Assembly: GCA_011523365.1 (NCBI GenBank)
Contig: WTGY01000151.1
Location: forward strand, 1-64,000
Source of the DNA: Caldilineaceae bacterium
GTDB taxonomy: Bacteria > Chloroflexota > Anaerolineae > Caldilineales > Caldilineaceae
DNA length: 64,000 nt
Direction of reading: 5' to 3'
Shown piece after piece: positions 9,474 through 18,539 of the stretch. Both the position numbers and the translations under genes were made by a program. Under the pieces are notes generated by a model, which was not told the origin of the DNA, made no database searches, and was given only the letters and a program-made list of their open reading frames with translations. The stretch's first letter is position 1; each line of letters begins with the position of its first letter.

Positions 9474-10508
9474 CTACGAACCGGCTTCCGGTACCGGGTG
9501 ATAGAGGAAACAGCTCACCAGGTGCTCATCTCCAACTGTATGCAGCTCAGGCTCGTGCTTGTCGCAGACGCCCGGGATTACGTCCGGGCAACGGGGGTGA
9601 AACGGGCAACCGGCCGGGCGGTTGTAAGGGTGGGGGATGGTTCCGGTGATCGTGGGCAGCTGCACCTTGGGCGTCGAGTGGATGCTGGGTATCGAGCGCA
9701 GCAACGACTGCGTATAGGGATGCTTCGACTCCCCGAATACTGCATTCACCGGGCCCTCTTCCACCACCCGCCCCAGGTACATCACCACGACCTGGTCGGC
9801 CATCTCCGCGATGACGCCCATGTTGTGGGTGATCAGCATGATGGCCATGCCCTTCTGATCCTGCAGCGAGCGCAGGAGATCGAGGATCTGGGCCTGGGTG
9901 GTCACATCGAGGGCGGTCGTCGGTTCGTCGGCGATGAGGACTCTGGGATCGCAGGAGAGGGCGAGCGCGATGAGGGCGCGCTGGCGCATGCCGCCGCTGA
10001 GCTGCATTGGATATGAGTCCACGGCCGACTCGGCGCGGGGAATCCCTACAAGGCCAAGCAGCTCGATCACCATCTCGCGGGCCTCCTGCTTCGAGATCTG
10101 GCGGTGCAGGCGGGCGGCCCCGATTATCTGATTGCCGATGGTGTGGACAGGACTGAGGGAGGTCATCGGCTCCTGAAAGACGAGCGCGATCTCGGCGCCG
10201 CGAATCGAACGCATCTCTCTGCTATTTTCGCCCAGAGAAGTCAGCGCCACGTCCTGCGACTGCCCGTTTTCGGTCTCGCGGCGAAGCGTGATTTCTCCAT
10301 CGACGATGCGACCGGGCCGCGGCACGATGCGGAGGATGGACAGGGCGGTAACGCTCTTGCCGCAGCCGCTCTCGCCCACGATGCCAAGTGTCTGACCAAG
10401 GTGGACATCGAAGGTGGCGCCGTCGACGGCGCGCACGACTCCCTCATCGGTGAAAAAGTTTGTTTTGAGGTTGCGCACCGACAGGATCGGTTGAGAATCG
10501 TTTTGCAT
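9474..10508 (-). CDS. ABC importer ATP-binding protein, DppD/OppD type
   Basis: Partner ATPase of 344 aa. Walker A is GESGCGKSV, the signature LSGGMRQR, Walker [13 protein letters not shown] and the switch His is in LITHNMGVI. The oligo_HPY C-terminal region contains [11 protein letters not shown]. It follows the DppC-type permease gene by 57 nt. The Met start matches the family N-terminus ([11 protein letters not shown]), although the ribosome-binding site is weak. Confidence 0.95.
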   Translation of the reverse strand: MQNDSQPILSVRNLKTNFFTDEGVVRAVDGATFDVHLGQTLGIVGESGCGKSVTALSILRIVPRPGRIVDGEITLRRETENGQSQDVALTSLGENSREMRSIRGAEIALVFQEPMTSLSPVHTIGNQIIGAARLHRQISKQEAREMVIELLGLVGIPRAESAVDSYPMQLSGGMRQRALIALALSCDPRVLIADEPTTALDVTTQAQILDLLRSLQDQKGMAIMLITHNMGVIAEMADQVVVMYLGRVVEEGPVNAVFGESKHPYTQSLLRSIPSIHSTPKVQLPTITGTIPHPYNRPAGCPFHPRCPDVIPGVCDKHEPELHTVGDEHLVSCFLYHPVPEAGS

Positions 10509-10565
10509 CAGATCAATGGCTGATAGTCAGCGGCCGGGCTACGCTTGGCGGCACGGGTCAGGATT

Positions 10566-11708
10566 TCAAATGCCATACGGATCGGCCGCGTCGCGCAGTC
10601 CGTCGCCCATGAAGTTGAAGGCTAGGATCACGACAACGACGGGGATCGCCGGCAGCAGCAGCCAGGGCGACAGGGCGACGGTCTCCACGTTCTGTGCCTG
10701 CTGGAGCATCACGCCCCAACTGATTGCGGGCGGGCGCAGACCGAGGCCGAGGAAACTCAGTGCCGTTTCCGCTAAGATCATGGCCGGGAGCGACAGTGTT
10801 ACGGTGGCGATGATGTGGCTCTGGAAAGAGGGCACCATGTGGCGGAAGATGATGCGTTTGCGGCTGCAGCCGGCCAGTTCGGCGGCGGTAACGAAGTCCT
10901 CTTCGCGTAGTGATAGAAAGCGGCCGCGCACCTCGCGTGCGAGGCCGGTCCAGCCGCGCAGCGCGATGACGATCGTAATGGCAAAGTAGACCTGTTCAAC
11001 GCTCCATTCTCTGGGGACGGCAGCAGCCAGTCCCATCCACAGTGGAATCGTAGGAATGGAGCGGAGTATCTCGATGAGACGCTGGATAATGTTGTCTGCT
11101 ACGCCTCCATAGAAGCCTGAAATCCCGCCAAGTATTACGCCGAGCACGAGACTGAGTGCAACGGCGACCAGCCCAATCGTCAGGGAGGTGCGCGTGGCAA
11201 AGATGAGGCGGGACCAGACGTCACGGCCCAGAGAGTCTGTTCCCAGGAAGAACAGGGATTCGTCTACCCTGGCTCCCACAACGCCAAACAGATGGAGGTC
11301 GGATGGGATGAATCCCAGGAAATCGTATTTATAGCCGCGCGCGAAGAGGCGCAACCGTATCTTCTGGTCAGGATCTGCCTCGTAGACCCGTTTGAAAGTC
11401 CTCAAGTCACGTTTTCCCGAGACCGCGTAGACATGGGGGCTGAGTCTACCGTCGTCAAAGAAGCGGACAGGTTGAGGCGGCATCAGGGATCGGTAGGCTT
11501 CCGTGGATTCCGGGTCAGTATAGGCAAAGAAATCTGCGCCCAGCACGACGACGTAAAAGGCGGCGACGATTACGGTCGCGGCGACCGCGACGCGGTGTTT
11601 GCGAAACCGCCACCACATCAGCTGCATCTGGCCGGCAACGAAGATTCGCTCTTCGCTGTCGACAGTTATCTGTTCCTGACCTACTTCAACGCTTTGCTCG
11701 ATGGTCAT
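10566..11708 (-). CDS. ABC importer permease, DppC type with long external loop
   Basis: Membrane subunit of 380 aa, longer than the usual ~290. A ~35-residue cytoplasmic extension precedes the first helix (about 42-62). An insertion of roughly 90 residues (about 65-155) then precedes the LGTDSLGRDVWSR motif and BPD_transp_1 core. This long periplasmic insertion is known from a subset of family-5 importers whose binding proteins are also enlarged, and the cognate binding protein here is 691 aa. The gene lies 54 nt downstream of the DppB-type gene. Confidence 0.9.
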   Translation of the reverse strand: MTIEQSVEVGQEQITVDSEERIFVAGQMQLMWWRFRKHRVAVAATVIVAAFYVVVLGADFFAYTDPESTEAYRSLMPPQPVRFFDDGRLSPHVYAVSGKRDLRTFKRVYEADPDQKIRLRLFARGYKYDFLGFIPSDLHLFGVVGARVDESLFFLGTDSLGRDVWSRLIFATRTSLTIGLVAVALSLVLGVILGGISGFYGGVADNIIQRLIEILRSIPTIPLWMGLAAAVPREWSVEQVYFAITIVIALRGWTGLAREVRGRFLSLREEDFVTAAELAGCSRKRIIFRHMVPSFQSHIIATVTLSLPAMILAETALSFLGLGLRPPAISWGVMLQQAQNVETVALSPWLLLPAIPVVVVILAFNFMGDGLRDAADPYGI

Positions 11709-11762
11709 TGCCGGGAAAACAAGCAGTGAAACGGGCGTCGGATGGTTGCCACGACCGTCCCC

Positions 11763-12755
11763 TTACTGAATTATGCCTAGACGTATGCGCGGATCGACCC
11801 ACATCAGCAGCAGGTCGGACAGGAAAGTGCCGATGACGGTCATGGAGCCGAGCATCAGGACGATCGTACCGGCCAGGAACATGTCTTGAGCGATGAGCGA
11901 TCCCAATAGAATCGGGCCGAGTGTCGGCAGGCTTAAAACGACGGAGACAATGACGCTGCCTGACAGGATATAAGGCAACAGGTAGCCGATCGTGCTGACA
12001 AAGGGATTGAGAGCGACGCGCACGGGATACTTGAGGACCAGGCGGTGCTCGGCCAGCCCCATGGCGCGGGCCGTAATGACGTAAGGCTTGCGCAGCTCGT
12101 CCAGTAGATTTGCACGCAATACGCGGATAAGTTCCGCGGTACCGCTGAGGGCGACTACGAAGGCGGGTAAGGGGAGGTGGGCGAGGAGGTCTTTCACTTT
12201 GCCCCAACTCCAAGGTTCCAGCTGGTATTCCGGAGAGAACAGACCGCCGACATTGGCCCCGAAGAGGTAGAAGCCCAGGTACATCAGCACCAGGGCCAGG
12301 AGGAAGTTGGGTACGCCCAGACCGATGAACCCGAGAAAGGTGAAAGTATAATCTCCGATCGAATACTGACGCACCGCGGAATAGATACCGATCGGAACTG
12401 CAATCGCCCAGGTAAGAATGACAGCCCCCAGTGAGACGGCGATCGTCATCGCAAGCCGGTCTCCGATCACTTCGCGGACCGACTGCTTCCATAACATGGA
12501 GACGCCGAAGTGGCCCCGGACCATGTTGCCAACCCACCTCAGGTACTGTTCGTGGATGGGTTTGTCCAGAGCATACTGGCGGCGCATGGCCTCCATCTGC
12601 TGCTCCGAGACGTCGGTCTCCATGACGGCCAGCTGGGCCATGTAGGCGTCGACAAAGTCCCCGGGCGGGAGCTGGATGATGATGAAGGAGAGCACCGAGA
12701 CGGCCCACAACGTGAAGATGGCCAAAATGGCGCGACGAGCAAAGTATGCGAGCAT
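11763..12755 (-). CDS. ABC importer permease, DppB type
   Basis: Membrane subunit of 330 aa. It has an N-terminal helix (about 8-28), an ~80-residue loop, the LRGNF-like segment VRGHFGVSML and the BPD_transp_1 core with the KPYVITARAMG coupling helix. The start ATG has GGAGG about 7 nt upstream. It is separated from the upstream binding-protein gene by a 215-nt gap containing a large hairpin. Confidence 0.92.
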   Translation of the reverse strand: MLAYFARRAILAIFTLWAVSVLSFIIIQLPPGDFVDAYMAQLAVMETDVSEQQMEAMRRQYALDKPIHEQYLRWVGNMVRGHFGVSMLWKQSVREVIGDRLAMTIAVSLGAVILTWAIAVPIGIYSAVRQYSIGDYTFTFLGFIGLGVPNFLLALVLMYLGFYLFGANVGGLFSPEYQLEPWSWGKVKDLLAHLPLPAFVVALSGTAELIRVLRANLLDELRKPYVITARAMGLAEHRLVLKYPVRVALNPFVSTIGYLLPYILSGSVIVSVVLSLPTLGPILLGSLIAQDMFLAGTIVLMLGSMTVIGTFLSDLLLMWVDPRIRLGIIQ

Positions 12756-12863
12756 CCCGAAGCCTCCGCGATATGCAGCAATTCAACGCGACGCGTAGAG
12801 GTGAAGCGAAGGGGACTCCCGGGCTCACCCGATAAGTGCGCCCGGGAGAGTTCATGCAGGTCT

Positions 12864-12914
12864 GACGCCGCCAATTCAGCAGCTTGTTCCGGGCTGAATT
12901 GGCGGATCAGCGTC
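12864..12914 (-). promoter_or_regulatory. intercistronic hairpin between binding protein and permease (importer 2)
   Basis: A perfect 11-bp stem CGCCAATTCAG/CTGAATTGGCG (12869-12879, 12894-12904) with a 14-nt loop. It is extended outward by a second 5-bp GACGC/GCGTC stem (12864-12868, 12910-12914) across a 5-nt bulge. There is no T-run, so a stabilising or processing element is likelier than a terminator. Confidence 0.65.
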
Positions 12915-12970
12915 TAACCCAGGAATCGCGGCATCGCCCCCAGAATACTGAAGGCGATGCGACTCAGCTT

Positions 12971-15046
12971 CTACTGATCGGTGAAGTACCAGGTCGGCGG
13001 ATGGCCGCTGGCAGGCGTGCGGCAATGCTGAGCCGGGCAGCCGCGCCGCGGAACATTGCCCATGTTGTTCTTGGTGACTGCGACACCGGCGGACTGGCCG
13101 ACGGTACCCATACTCCACACCTGGTCAACCACGAGCATCCAGATCTCCTGGCCGATCTTGTTGCGCTCTTCGGCGCCCACGGTAGCGCCCTTCCGGAACA
13201 GTTCGAGCGCTCTTTCCATCTCGGGATAGGGAGGCGCCATGCCATCCTCACCGCCGCTGACGAACCAGCGGGCGATTTCCGGACCCATGTATGCCTCATT
13301 TGTGTTCACGGGAAGGACGTGGCGGGGGTAGAGCCAGAGCTGGGAAGCGCCGCCGTTGCCCCAGATGCCGATCTGGTGCTTATTGGCGCGAGCTTCGGTC
13401 TCGAACAGGCTGCGCTCCTGGGCCTTGAGGTCTGCCCAGATGCCGATATCCTTCCAGTGGTCTTTCACCATTTCGGCGATGGGCTCGTTGCCGCCCGCGA
13501 CCATGCCAATCTCGATGCGCAGCCGTTCACCCGAGCCGTCCGTCCGCAGGCGGAAGCCTTCGTCGTCCTTCTCGGTGAGTCCGATGGCGTCCAGCATTTC
13601 GTTGGCCTGATCGGGCTCGTGTGTGGCCCACTTCGTCACGTACTCCTCTCCTGCGGTCGAAGGCAGGTCGGGTGAACACATGACGGAACCGCCTACGCCC
13701 AAACCGAGGAAGTAGGCCTCATTGATCTGGTCGCGGTCGATCCCGAGTGACAGGGCTCGACGGAAGTCTACGTTTCGAATCCATTGCTGGATCTCGTCGT
13801 CACCGTCGTAGCTGTGGTTGAAGTGGAAACCGGCCGAATGGCAGAAGCCGCGACCGATATCGACCCGGTAGTCTCCTGTTCCCATGTTCTCGATGAGGAC
13901 GGGAAGTCTTGAGATGCTGATGTGGCGGCCCTGGAAGTCGATTTCGCCGGCGAGGGCGCGCAGGAGGAGGACTTCTCTATCCTCGGCCAGCGTTACGACG
14001 ATTTCGTCGATGTAGGGCAGCTGGTTGCCTTCGGTGTCAACGGCCCAGTAGTAGGGGTTGCGGACCTCGGACCAGACGGCCTCATTGACGGGCGTAACCG
14101 TCTTCCACGGCCCCATCGTCGGCACATCGGGGTTGTGTGGCAGATAGGCCATATAGCTGAACATTTCCAGCCAGCTTTGGAAGCCTTCGGCCTCGGCCTT
14201 GGCCGTCACCTCTGCCTCGGAGGAGTACGCGGGCAGGAACTGGCTCATGTAGTGCTTGGGCATGTAACCGCCGCCGTTCCATGCACCCACCGTGTCCGGG
14301 CCAACGCCGACAGCATTGTGACCGGCAAGGATGTCCAGGAACAGCGGAAAGGGCGCGGCGAATGTCCAGCGCACCGTGAAGTCGTCGACCGCTTCCAGAA
14401 GGCCGACTTCGCCGCCGATCATCATCTCATTGGGCGGGGTGGGCCAGATCTCCTCGTTCAGCGCGACGTCCTCGTACCAGAAGAGGATGTCTTCGGCGGT
14501 GAAGGGGTGGCCGTCAGACCACTTGGCGCCGCGGCGCAGATGGAGCGTGTACTGCGTGTGGTCCTCGTTGATCTCCCAGTCTTTGATCAGGCTGGGGATG
14601 ATCTTGGAGGCGTCGTAGTTCCAGGTGAGCAGACGGGACGAGGAGTTGATGCGCATCAGGTTCTCGCCGTCGGCGGGCCCTGTGAAGCCGCGTCGCCATG
14701 TGCCGCCGTACTTGCCGATCTCATGGAGCGGCTCGATGACGTAGATGTCTTCGGGATCGGGCAGCCGTTCTTCCACCGGCGGCAGCTCGCCGGCGGCCAC
14801 CATTTCGGCCAGCATCGGCGCTTCACTGAACTCGGTGGGGAACATGGCCGGGTCGAGGATCACTTCCGGCCCTTCTATCGGTACGATTTGGGGCAGTTCG
14901 GCCGGCCCCGCGGCCTCTTCCTCTGCGGCTGCCGGGGCGGCCTCCTCGGCCGGGGCAGCCTGTTCTGCCGGGGCACCGCAGGCCGAAAGCACAAGGGCTA
15001 CAACCATCACGATTCCCAACAGCCACGAATATTTCGTCCGGTTCAT
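12971..15046 (-). CDS. ABC importer substrate-binding lipoprotein, family 5, large form
   Basis: Exported receptor of 691 aa, larger than typical DppA/OppA (~540 aa). The signal peptide ends in LSAC with the lipid cysteine at C23, followed by an Ala/Glu/Pro linker to about residue 55 and the SBP_bac_5 domain. The chosen ATG has AAGGAGG at the right distance; 15 residues upstream in the same frame are disregarded. It is the first gene of the five-gene importer operon. The ~100-residue excess and the loop in its DppC partner suggest a bulky ligand, such as an oligosaccharide or long peptide. That is inference only. Confidence 0.93.
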   Translation of the reverse strand: MNRTKYSWLLGIVMVVALVLSACGAPAEQAAPAEEAAPAAAEEEAAGPAELPQIVPIEGPEVILDPAMFPTEFSEAPMLAEMVAAGELPPVEERLPDPEDIYVIEPLHEIGKYGGTWRRGFTGPADGENLMRINSSSRLLTWNYDASKIIPSLIKDWEINEDHTQYTLHLRRGAKWSDGHPFTAEDILFWYEDVALNEEIWPTPPNEMMIGGEVGLLEAVDDFTVRWTFAAPFPLFLDILAGHNAVGVGPDTVGAWNGGGYMPKHYMSQFLPAYSSEAEVTAKAEAEGFQSWLEMFSYMAYLPHNPDVPTMGPWKTVTPVNEAVWSEVRNPYYWAVDTEGNQLPYIDEIVVTLAEDREVLLLRALAGEIDFQGRHISISRLPVLIENMGTGDYRVDIGRGFCHSAGFHFNHSYDGDDEIQQWIRNVDFRRALSLGIDRDQINEAYFLGLGVGGSVMCSPDLPSTAGEEYVTKWATHEPDQANEMLDAIGLTEKDDEGFRLRTDGSGERLRIEIGMVAGGNEPIAEMVKDHWKDIGIWADLKAQERSLFETEARANKHQIGIWGNGGASQLWLYPRHVLPVNTNEAYMGPEIARWFVSGGEDGMAPPYPEMERALELFRKGATVGAEERNKIGQEIWMLVVDQVWSMGTVGQSAGVAVTKNNMGNVPRRGCPAQHCRTPASGHPPTWYFTDQ

Positions 15047-15182
15047 CTTTGTCCCTCCTTTTGGGATGATGAAAGTCCTTCTGTGGGTCAACTGGATGGA
15101 TTCACCTCTGGCAATTGGTCTAATTCAATGTGTTCGAGCTCCCCGCGAGGCGTCAGTGCCGGGCAAGGTGCCGAACAAATCG

Positions 15183-16505
15183 TCAAACAGCTTCCTCCTT
15201 TTTTTCTTGACGAGGTATCTGCTGATAAAAGGCATCCCACCACTCTGATCTGGGGAGTGCCTGGTCCTGGTCGAGGATAGCCTGGAAGCGCGTCAGAACC
15301 TCTTCGTAGCGTTGCTGCATGGCCTCCATCGAATCGAATTCCGGCAGCAGCCATCTGCGTCCAATCTGGGCATGCAGAACCTCGTCAGCCCAATCAAAAT
15401 CCTGAAACGTAGTCGACAACGGGTCGCCCGATTCGCGGGCGACCTTATACTCGAGTTGCTTCCCGTCCGGTTTCATCAGCCCCTGTTCGATCCCCCACAG
15501 CAGGCAATGCCGGTCGGCGGGTTCGAGCTGGGTATTGGGAAATTCGCCAAAGCTGATTTCGTGCGGAACTGTCGCCCAATTCAGACCATGCAACTCGAAG
15601 GCGACCTCGCCCATCATGGCGTGGCGCGCTTCATCCCAGAGCTGGCGGGCCATGTCGTGGTAAAACTCCCAGTGTTGGCCGTCCCAGTCGTAGATGATCA
15701 ATGCCATCAGTTCAGGGACGTGCATTTCGGTCAGCCGCATGTAGAGCTGAAACCAGTTGCGCTCGGTAGCGGAGATGTCGGCGCCGGCGGGGAGGCGCCC
15801 GCGTGAGTGCCACACCCTGGTAAAGCGTTCATCTCTTTGCGGTGTCCGAAGTGGGTTGAATGGCTCTGCGGCTCGGGCCGGCGGCAGCTCCTTCTCCGTT
15901 GCCCGCTCACCATCGGCGGCAATGCCGCCGGCGGCATCCAGGTAGGCCTGCAAGTGCGCCGCCCAACAATCCCCAGTTTCAGTGTCTTCTTTATCGATCA
16001 GGTTACGCAGCGTGGCATCGCCCCAGGCGAACTGTTCTTCTTCCTCAAGTAGAATGAACCTGAGCAGGCGCCGCGTAGGTTGATCGACCAGCGGGTTCGC
16101 TTCGGCAAGATGACGCTGCATGGCCGCGATGCTGGCCGGTTTGAGGACCCGGTATACGCCGGTCAGCAGCTCAAGCGTGGTGCGGGAGCGGATCAGTTCC
16201 TGGAAGAAGGCGTCCAGGGCCGGGTCAGGGATGCGGTCGAGGTGGAGAGGCGGCGTGCGCATCTCTTTGACGCGGTTACGCAGCCATGTGCAATGTTCTG
16301 CGTCCTGCCACAGGTGGAGCGCTAGACCGCACTTCACCTCCCACTCGGGCACAGCGTTCAGGTGGGCGGCCAGACAGCGCATCGTCTGGCTTTCGACAAA
16401 CAGATAGCGCCGCAGCAACTGTACAGTGCGTTCAACACTGTAGCCCGGCTGGCCGCCCTGCTCATAGGTGCAGAGGCCGGCAATCGGCGGTGCAGTCGCG
16501 TTCAT
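15183..16505 (-). CDS. ferritin-like diiron-type protein, family not recognised (paralog 1)
   Basis: 440-aa predicted cytoplasmic, mostly helical protein of unassigned function. The C-terminal half shows a complete ferritin-like ligand pattern: E260, then E292-x-x-H295 (DEARHAMMG), E340, then E375-x-x-H378 (ADEVLHAQ). Spacings of 32, 48 and 35 residues resemble bacterioferritin (33, 43, 33). The N-terminal half is also helical with E/H-rich helices (around DAEH 69-71 and LLEEEE 152-157) and may be a second, degenerate bundle. Its paralog at 29967 aligns across the whole length and keeps the same motifs. A TTG start 30 nt upstream is possible; ATG 16505 was chosen. It is downstream of the SDR-propeller array and upstream of importer 2. 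It could be a diiron oxygenase or oxidase; the reaction is unknown. Confidence 0.7.
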   Translation of the reverse strand: MNATAPPIAGLCTYEQGGQPGYSVERTVQLLRRYLFVESQTMRCLAAHLNAVPEWEVKCGLALHLWQDAEHCTWLRNRVKEMRTPPLHLDRIPDPALDAFFQELIRSRTTLELLTGVYRVLKPASIAAMQRHLAEANPLVDQPTRRLLRFILLEEEEQFAWGDATLRNLIDKEDTETGDCWAAHLQAYLDAAGGIAADGERATEKELPPARAAEPFNPLRTPQRDERFTRVWHSRGRLPAGADISATERNWFQLYMRLTEMHVPELMALIIYDWDGQHWEFYHDMARQLWDEARHAMMGEVAFELHGLNWATVPHEISFGEFPNTQLEPADRHCLLWGIEQGLMKPDGKQLEYKVARESGDPLSTTFQDFDWADEVLHAQIGRRWLLPEFDSMEAMQQRYEEVLTRFQAILDQDQALPRSEWWDAFYQQIPRQEKKEEAV

Positions 16506-16617
16506 CGGCTCGCTTTTCCTTGTCAGGCCGGGCAAACTCGTTCTCGAGAAAGAAGTCGGTCCGGTCTCACACGCTTTTTCAGGCTGAGGACCAGATGCAG
16601 TTCTAGATCGTTCCCCG

Positions 16618-17514
16618 TCAGATCTTGACCAACTTGCGTGCCTTGTTGCCTTCGGTGCCCAGCTCGGCTACGAAAATATTTCCCTTTGAGTCGCACCAGA
16701 TGCCGTGCGGCATCGACAGGCCGGTTTCTTCGCCGCGGAAGCGGCCGACCAGTTCGCCGGATTCGTGGAAGATCGAGACGCCGATCGGCGCGGGGCCTTT
16801 GCCCAGCGAGCCGCCCTGTTCGGCCACGTAAATCAGCTGGTCTGGGCTGCAGTAGACATCGCCGGGACCGTTGACGTCCTCCCACATGGTGATGAACTCG
16901 CCCTCGCGGTCGAAGAACTGAATGCGGCTGGACTCCCGATCGCAGATCAGGATCCGGTCCTGCGAGTCGATGCCGATCTGGTGCACGAGCGCGAACTGGC
17001 CCGGCTCGATGCCGGAGGTCCCCCAGGAGATTTCCAACTCGCCCTCGGCGGAGAAGCGGTGGACCTGGCGGTTGCCGTAGCCGTCGGCGGTGAAGATGCT
17101 GCCGTCGCTGGCGATGGCCACGCCGGCGGGCATGTTGAAGGGGGGATCCAGCGTGGTGCCGTAGGGCGTAACGGTCATCATGGCCCAGCCGCGGCGGCCC
17201 AGCTCGAGCAGCTTCTCGCCGTGCTGAGTGTGCTTGGTGACGACGTGCTCCTGGCGGTCGGTGACCCACACATGATCTTCGGCATCGATGAAGATGCCGT
17301 GCGGCTCGGTGAACTCTCCTTCGCCCCAGGAGGTGATGAAATCTCCGGTCTCGGCCTCGAAGGCGACGACGGGGTGTTTGTGGCGGCAGAAGACGAAGAC
17401 GCGGTCGCGGGAATCGACTGCCACATCGGGCACGGAACCGAGCGACCAGCCTTCGGGCACCTTCGGCCAGGAATCGTCCAGTTCGTAGCGAAAATCGCCA
17501 TATCCAACTGTCAT
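16618..17514 (-). CDS. NHL-repeat six-bladed beta-propeller protein (copy 1)
   Basis: 298-aa propeller with no signal peptide. Repeats of the NHL type (for example VAVDSRDRVFVF, PHGIFIDAEDHVWVTD, AGVAIASDGSIFTAD, IGIDSQDRILICD, PHGIWCDSKGNIFVAE) define about six blades. The arrangement with PHGI and HQIG histidines near blade centres resembles peptidyl-hydroxyglycine lyase-like and SMP-30/lactonase-like propellers. GGAGG about 9 nt before the ATG supports the start. It is paired 51 nt downstream of an SDR gene. A lactonase acting on the SDR product is an attractive inference but is not shown by sequence. Confidence 0.8.
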   Translation of the reverse strand: MTVGYGDFRYELDDSWPKVPEGWSLGSVPDVAVDSRDRVFVFCRHKHPVVAFEAETGDFITSWGEGEFTEPHGIFIDAEDHVWVTDRQEHVVTKHTQHGEKLLELGRRGWAMMTVTPYGTTLDPPFNMPAGVAIASDGSIFTADGYGNRQVHRFSAEGELEISWGTSGIEPGQFALVHQIGIDSQDRILICDRESSRIQFFDREGEFITMWEDVNGPGDVYCSPDQLIYVAEQGGSLGKGPAPIGVSIFHESGELVGRFRGEETGLSMPHGIWCDSKGNIFVAELGTEGNKARKLVKI

Positions 17515-17565
17515 AATCAGCAGTCCTCCGGTGTCGCGCGCGAGTGCGGCGCGCAGGGGTGAAGG

Positions 17566-18357
17566 TTACTCCTTGCGCCAGTGGTCGTCGGCGCTGTCGG
17601 CGGGCATGAAATCTAGCAGCTCCCAGGCGTAGGGCGTGTCGTAGATCTTCCAGGTGTTGTTGGACGCGCCGTAGATGATTTCGTATTTGATGTCGGGGCG
17701 CTCGACGCAGGCGCGGAAGAAGCCCTTGGCGTCGCGGTGGCTGAACCAGCTGACGAGCGAGCGGTAGTCCTTGCCGGGGGCATTCCAGGGCGGGAGGGTG
17801 CCGAGACGGACGCAGATGACTTCCATGGGTCGTTCGTCGGGGCGGTCGATGTTTGCGCCCTCGGTGTAGTAGCGGCCGAGGGACTCGCCGAAGACCTTGG
17901 TTGCGCCGTAGCGGCTGTCGGGCCTGGCGTCATCGTCGCCTTTGACGAGGGGGATGGAGGCCGGATCGAGGCCGTCGAGGCGGCCTGAAACGATGGAAGC
18001 GTAGGGCTCGTCGAACTCGTAGCAGCCCATGACGTGCATGGAGCTGGCGAAGATGACGCGGCGGACGCCGGCATCGTGGGCGGCGTCGTACATGCGCGCG
18101 GTGGCGATCAGGTTTGGATTGGTGAGAACGTCCCAGCCGATTTCGACCTCGTGGCGGGGGTCGGCGGCGAGGTGGATGACGACGTCCATACCCTCGAAGA
18201 CGGGCGGCAGCGCGTCAGGGTCGCAGAGGTCGACCTGGGAGGAGTTGGGCCAGTCGGACGGTTTGACGTCGATGCCGTAGACATCGTGGTCGCGGCTGAG
18301 GTCGGGCGCCAGGAAAGTTCCTATGGTACCGCTGATGCCGGTTATGAGGATTTTCAT
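17566..18357 (-). CDS. SDR dehydrogenase, uronate dehydrogenase-like (array copy 1)
   Basis: 263-aa Rossmann protein. The nucleotide motif TGISGTIG (6-13) and acidic D30 after beta-2 indicate NAD preference. The serine is in FASSMHV (S105/S106) and the catalytic YGATK gives Y150 and K154. Length and the segments WFSHRD and YGASNN resemble uronate dehydrogenase, which oxidises galacturonate/glucuronate to aldarolactones. Function is inferred from resemblance, not proven. A perfect-consensus promoter lies directly upstream and AAGGAG precedes the ATG. The propeller gene follows after 51 nt. Confidence 0.85.
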   Translation of the reverse strand: MKILITGISGTIGTFLAPDLSRDHDVYGIDVKPSDWPNSSQVDLCDPDALPPVFEGMDVVIHLAADPRHEVEIGWDVLTNPNLIATARMYDAAHDAGVRRVIFASSMHVMGCYEFDEPYASIVSGRLDGLDPASIPLVKGDDDARPDSRYGATKVFGESLGRYYTEGANIDRPDERPMEVICVRLGTLPPWNAPGKDYRSLVSWFSHRDAKGFFRACVERPDIKYEIIYGASNNTWKIYDTPYAWELLDFMPADSADDHWRKE

Positions 18358-18383
18358 TGAGGTCTCCTTGTGGGATAGCGCCC

Positions 18384-18412
18384 ATTATAAGCGGGGGGGC
18401 GCTTCTTGTCAA
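18384..18412 (-). promoter_or_regulatory. perfect-consensus sigma70 promoter inside the SDR array
   Basis: On the minus strand TTGACA (18407-18412), 17-nt spacer, TATAAT (18384-18389). All 12 bases match consensus. It lies about 27 nt before the ATG of SDR copy 1 and makes that gene, the propeller and probably the ferritin-like gene a separate unit. The remainder of the gap to 18539 is GC-rich with nothing recognised. Confidence 0.8.
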
Positions 18413-18539
18413 GCACCCGGAAAAGGGGGCAAGGCCGGAAGTGTGGTCGAATATCCCGCCATGGGCCGGGCGCGCCAGGCAGTGACCTGGCGCTGGCGGA
18501 GGCTGCCGCAACGGGCAGGGAGCATGGGCCAGGCCCTTG

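Noticed and set aside
11686-12855. 389-aa reading frame overlapping the DppB-type permease
   Set aside because: Same strand but shifted frame. The product is Arg/Pro/His-rich low-complexity shadow sequence, while the other frame encodes a textbook permease.
13922-15280. 452-aa plus-strand reading frame
   Set aside because: Antisense to the large binding-protein gene; composition is that of a GC-rich shadow with no domain.
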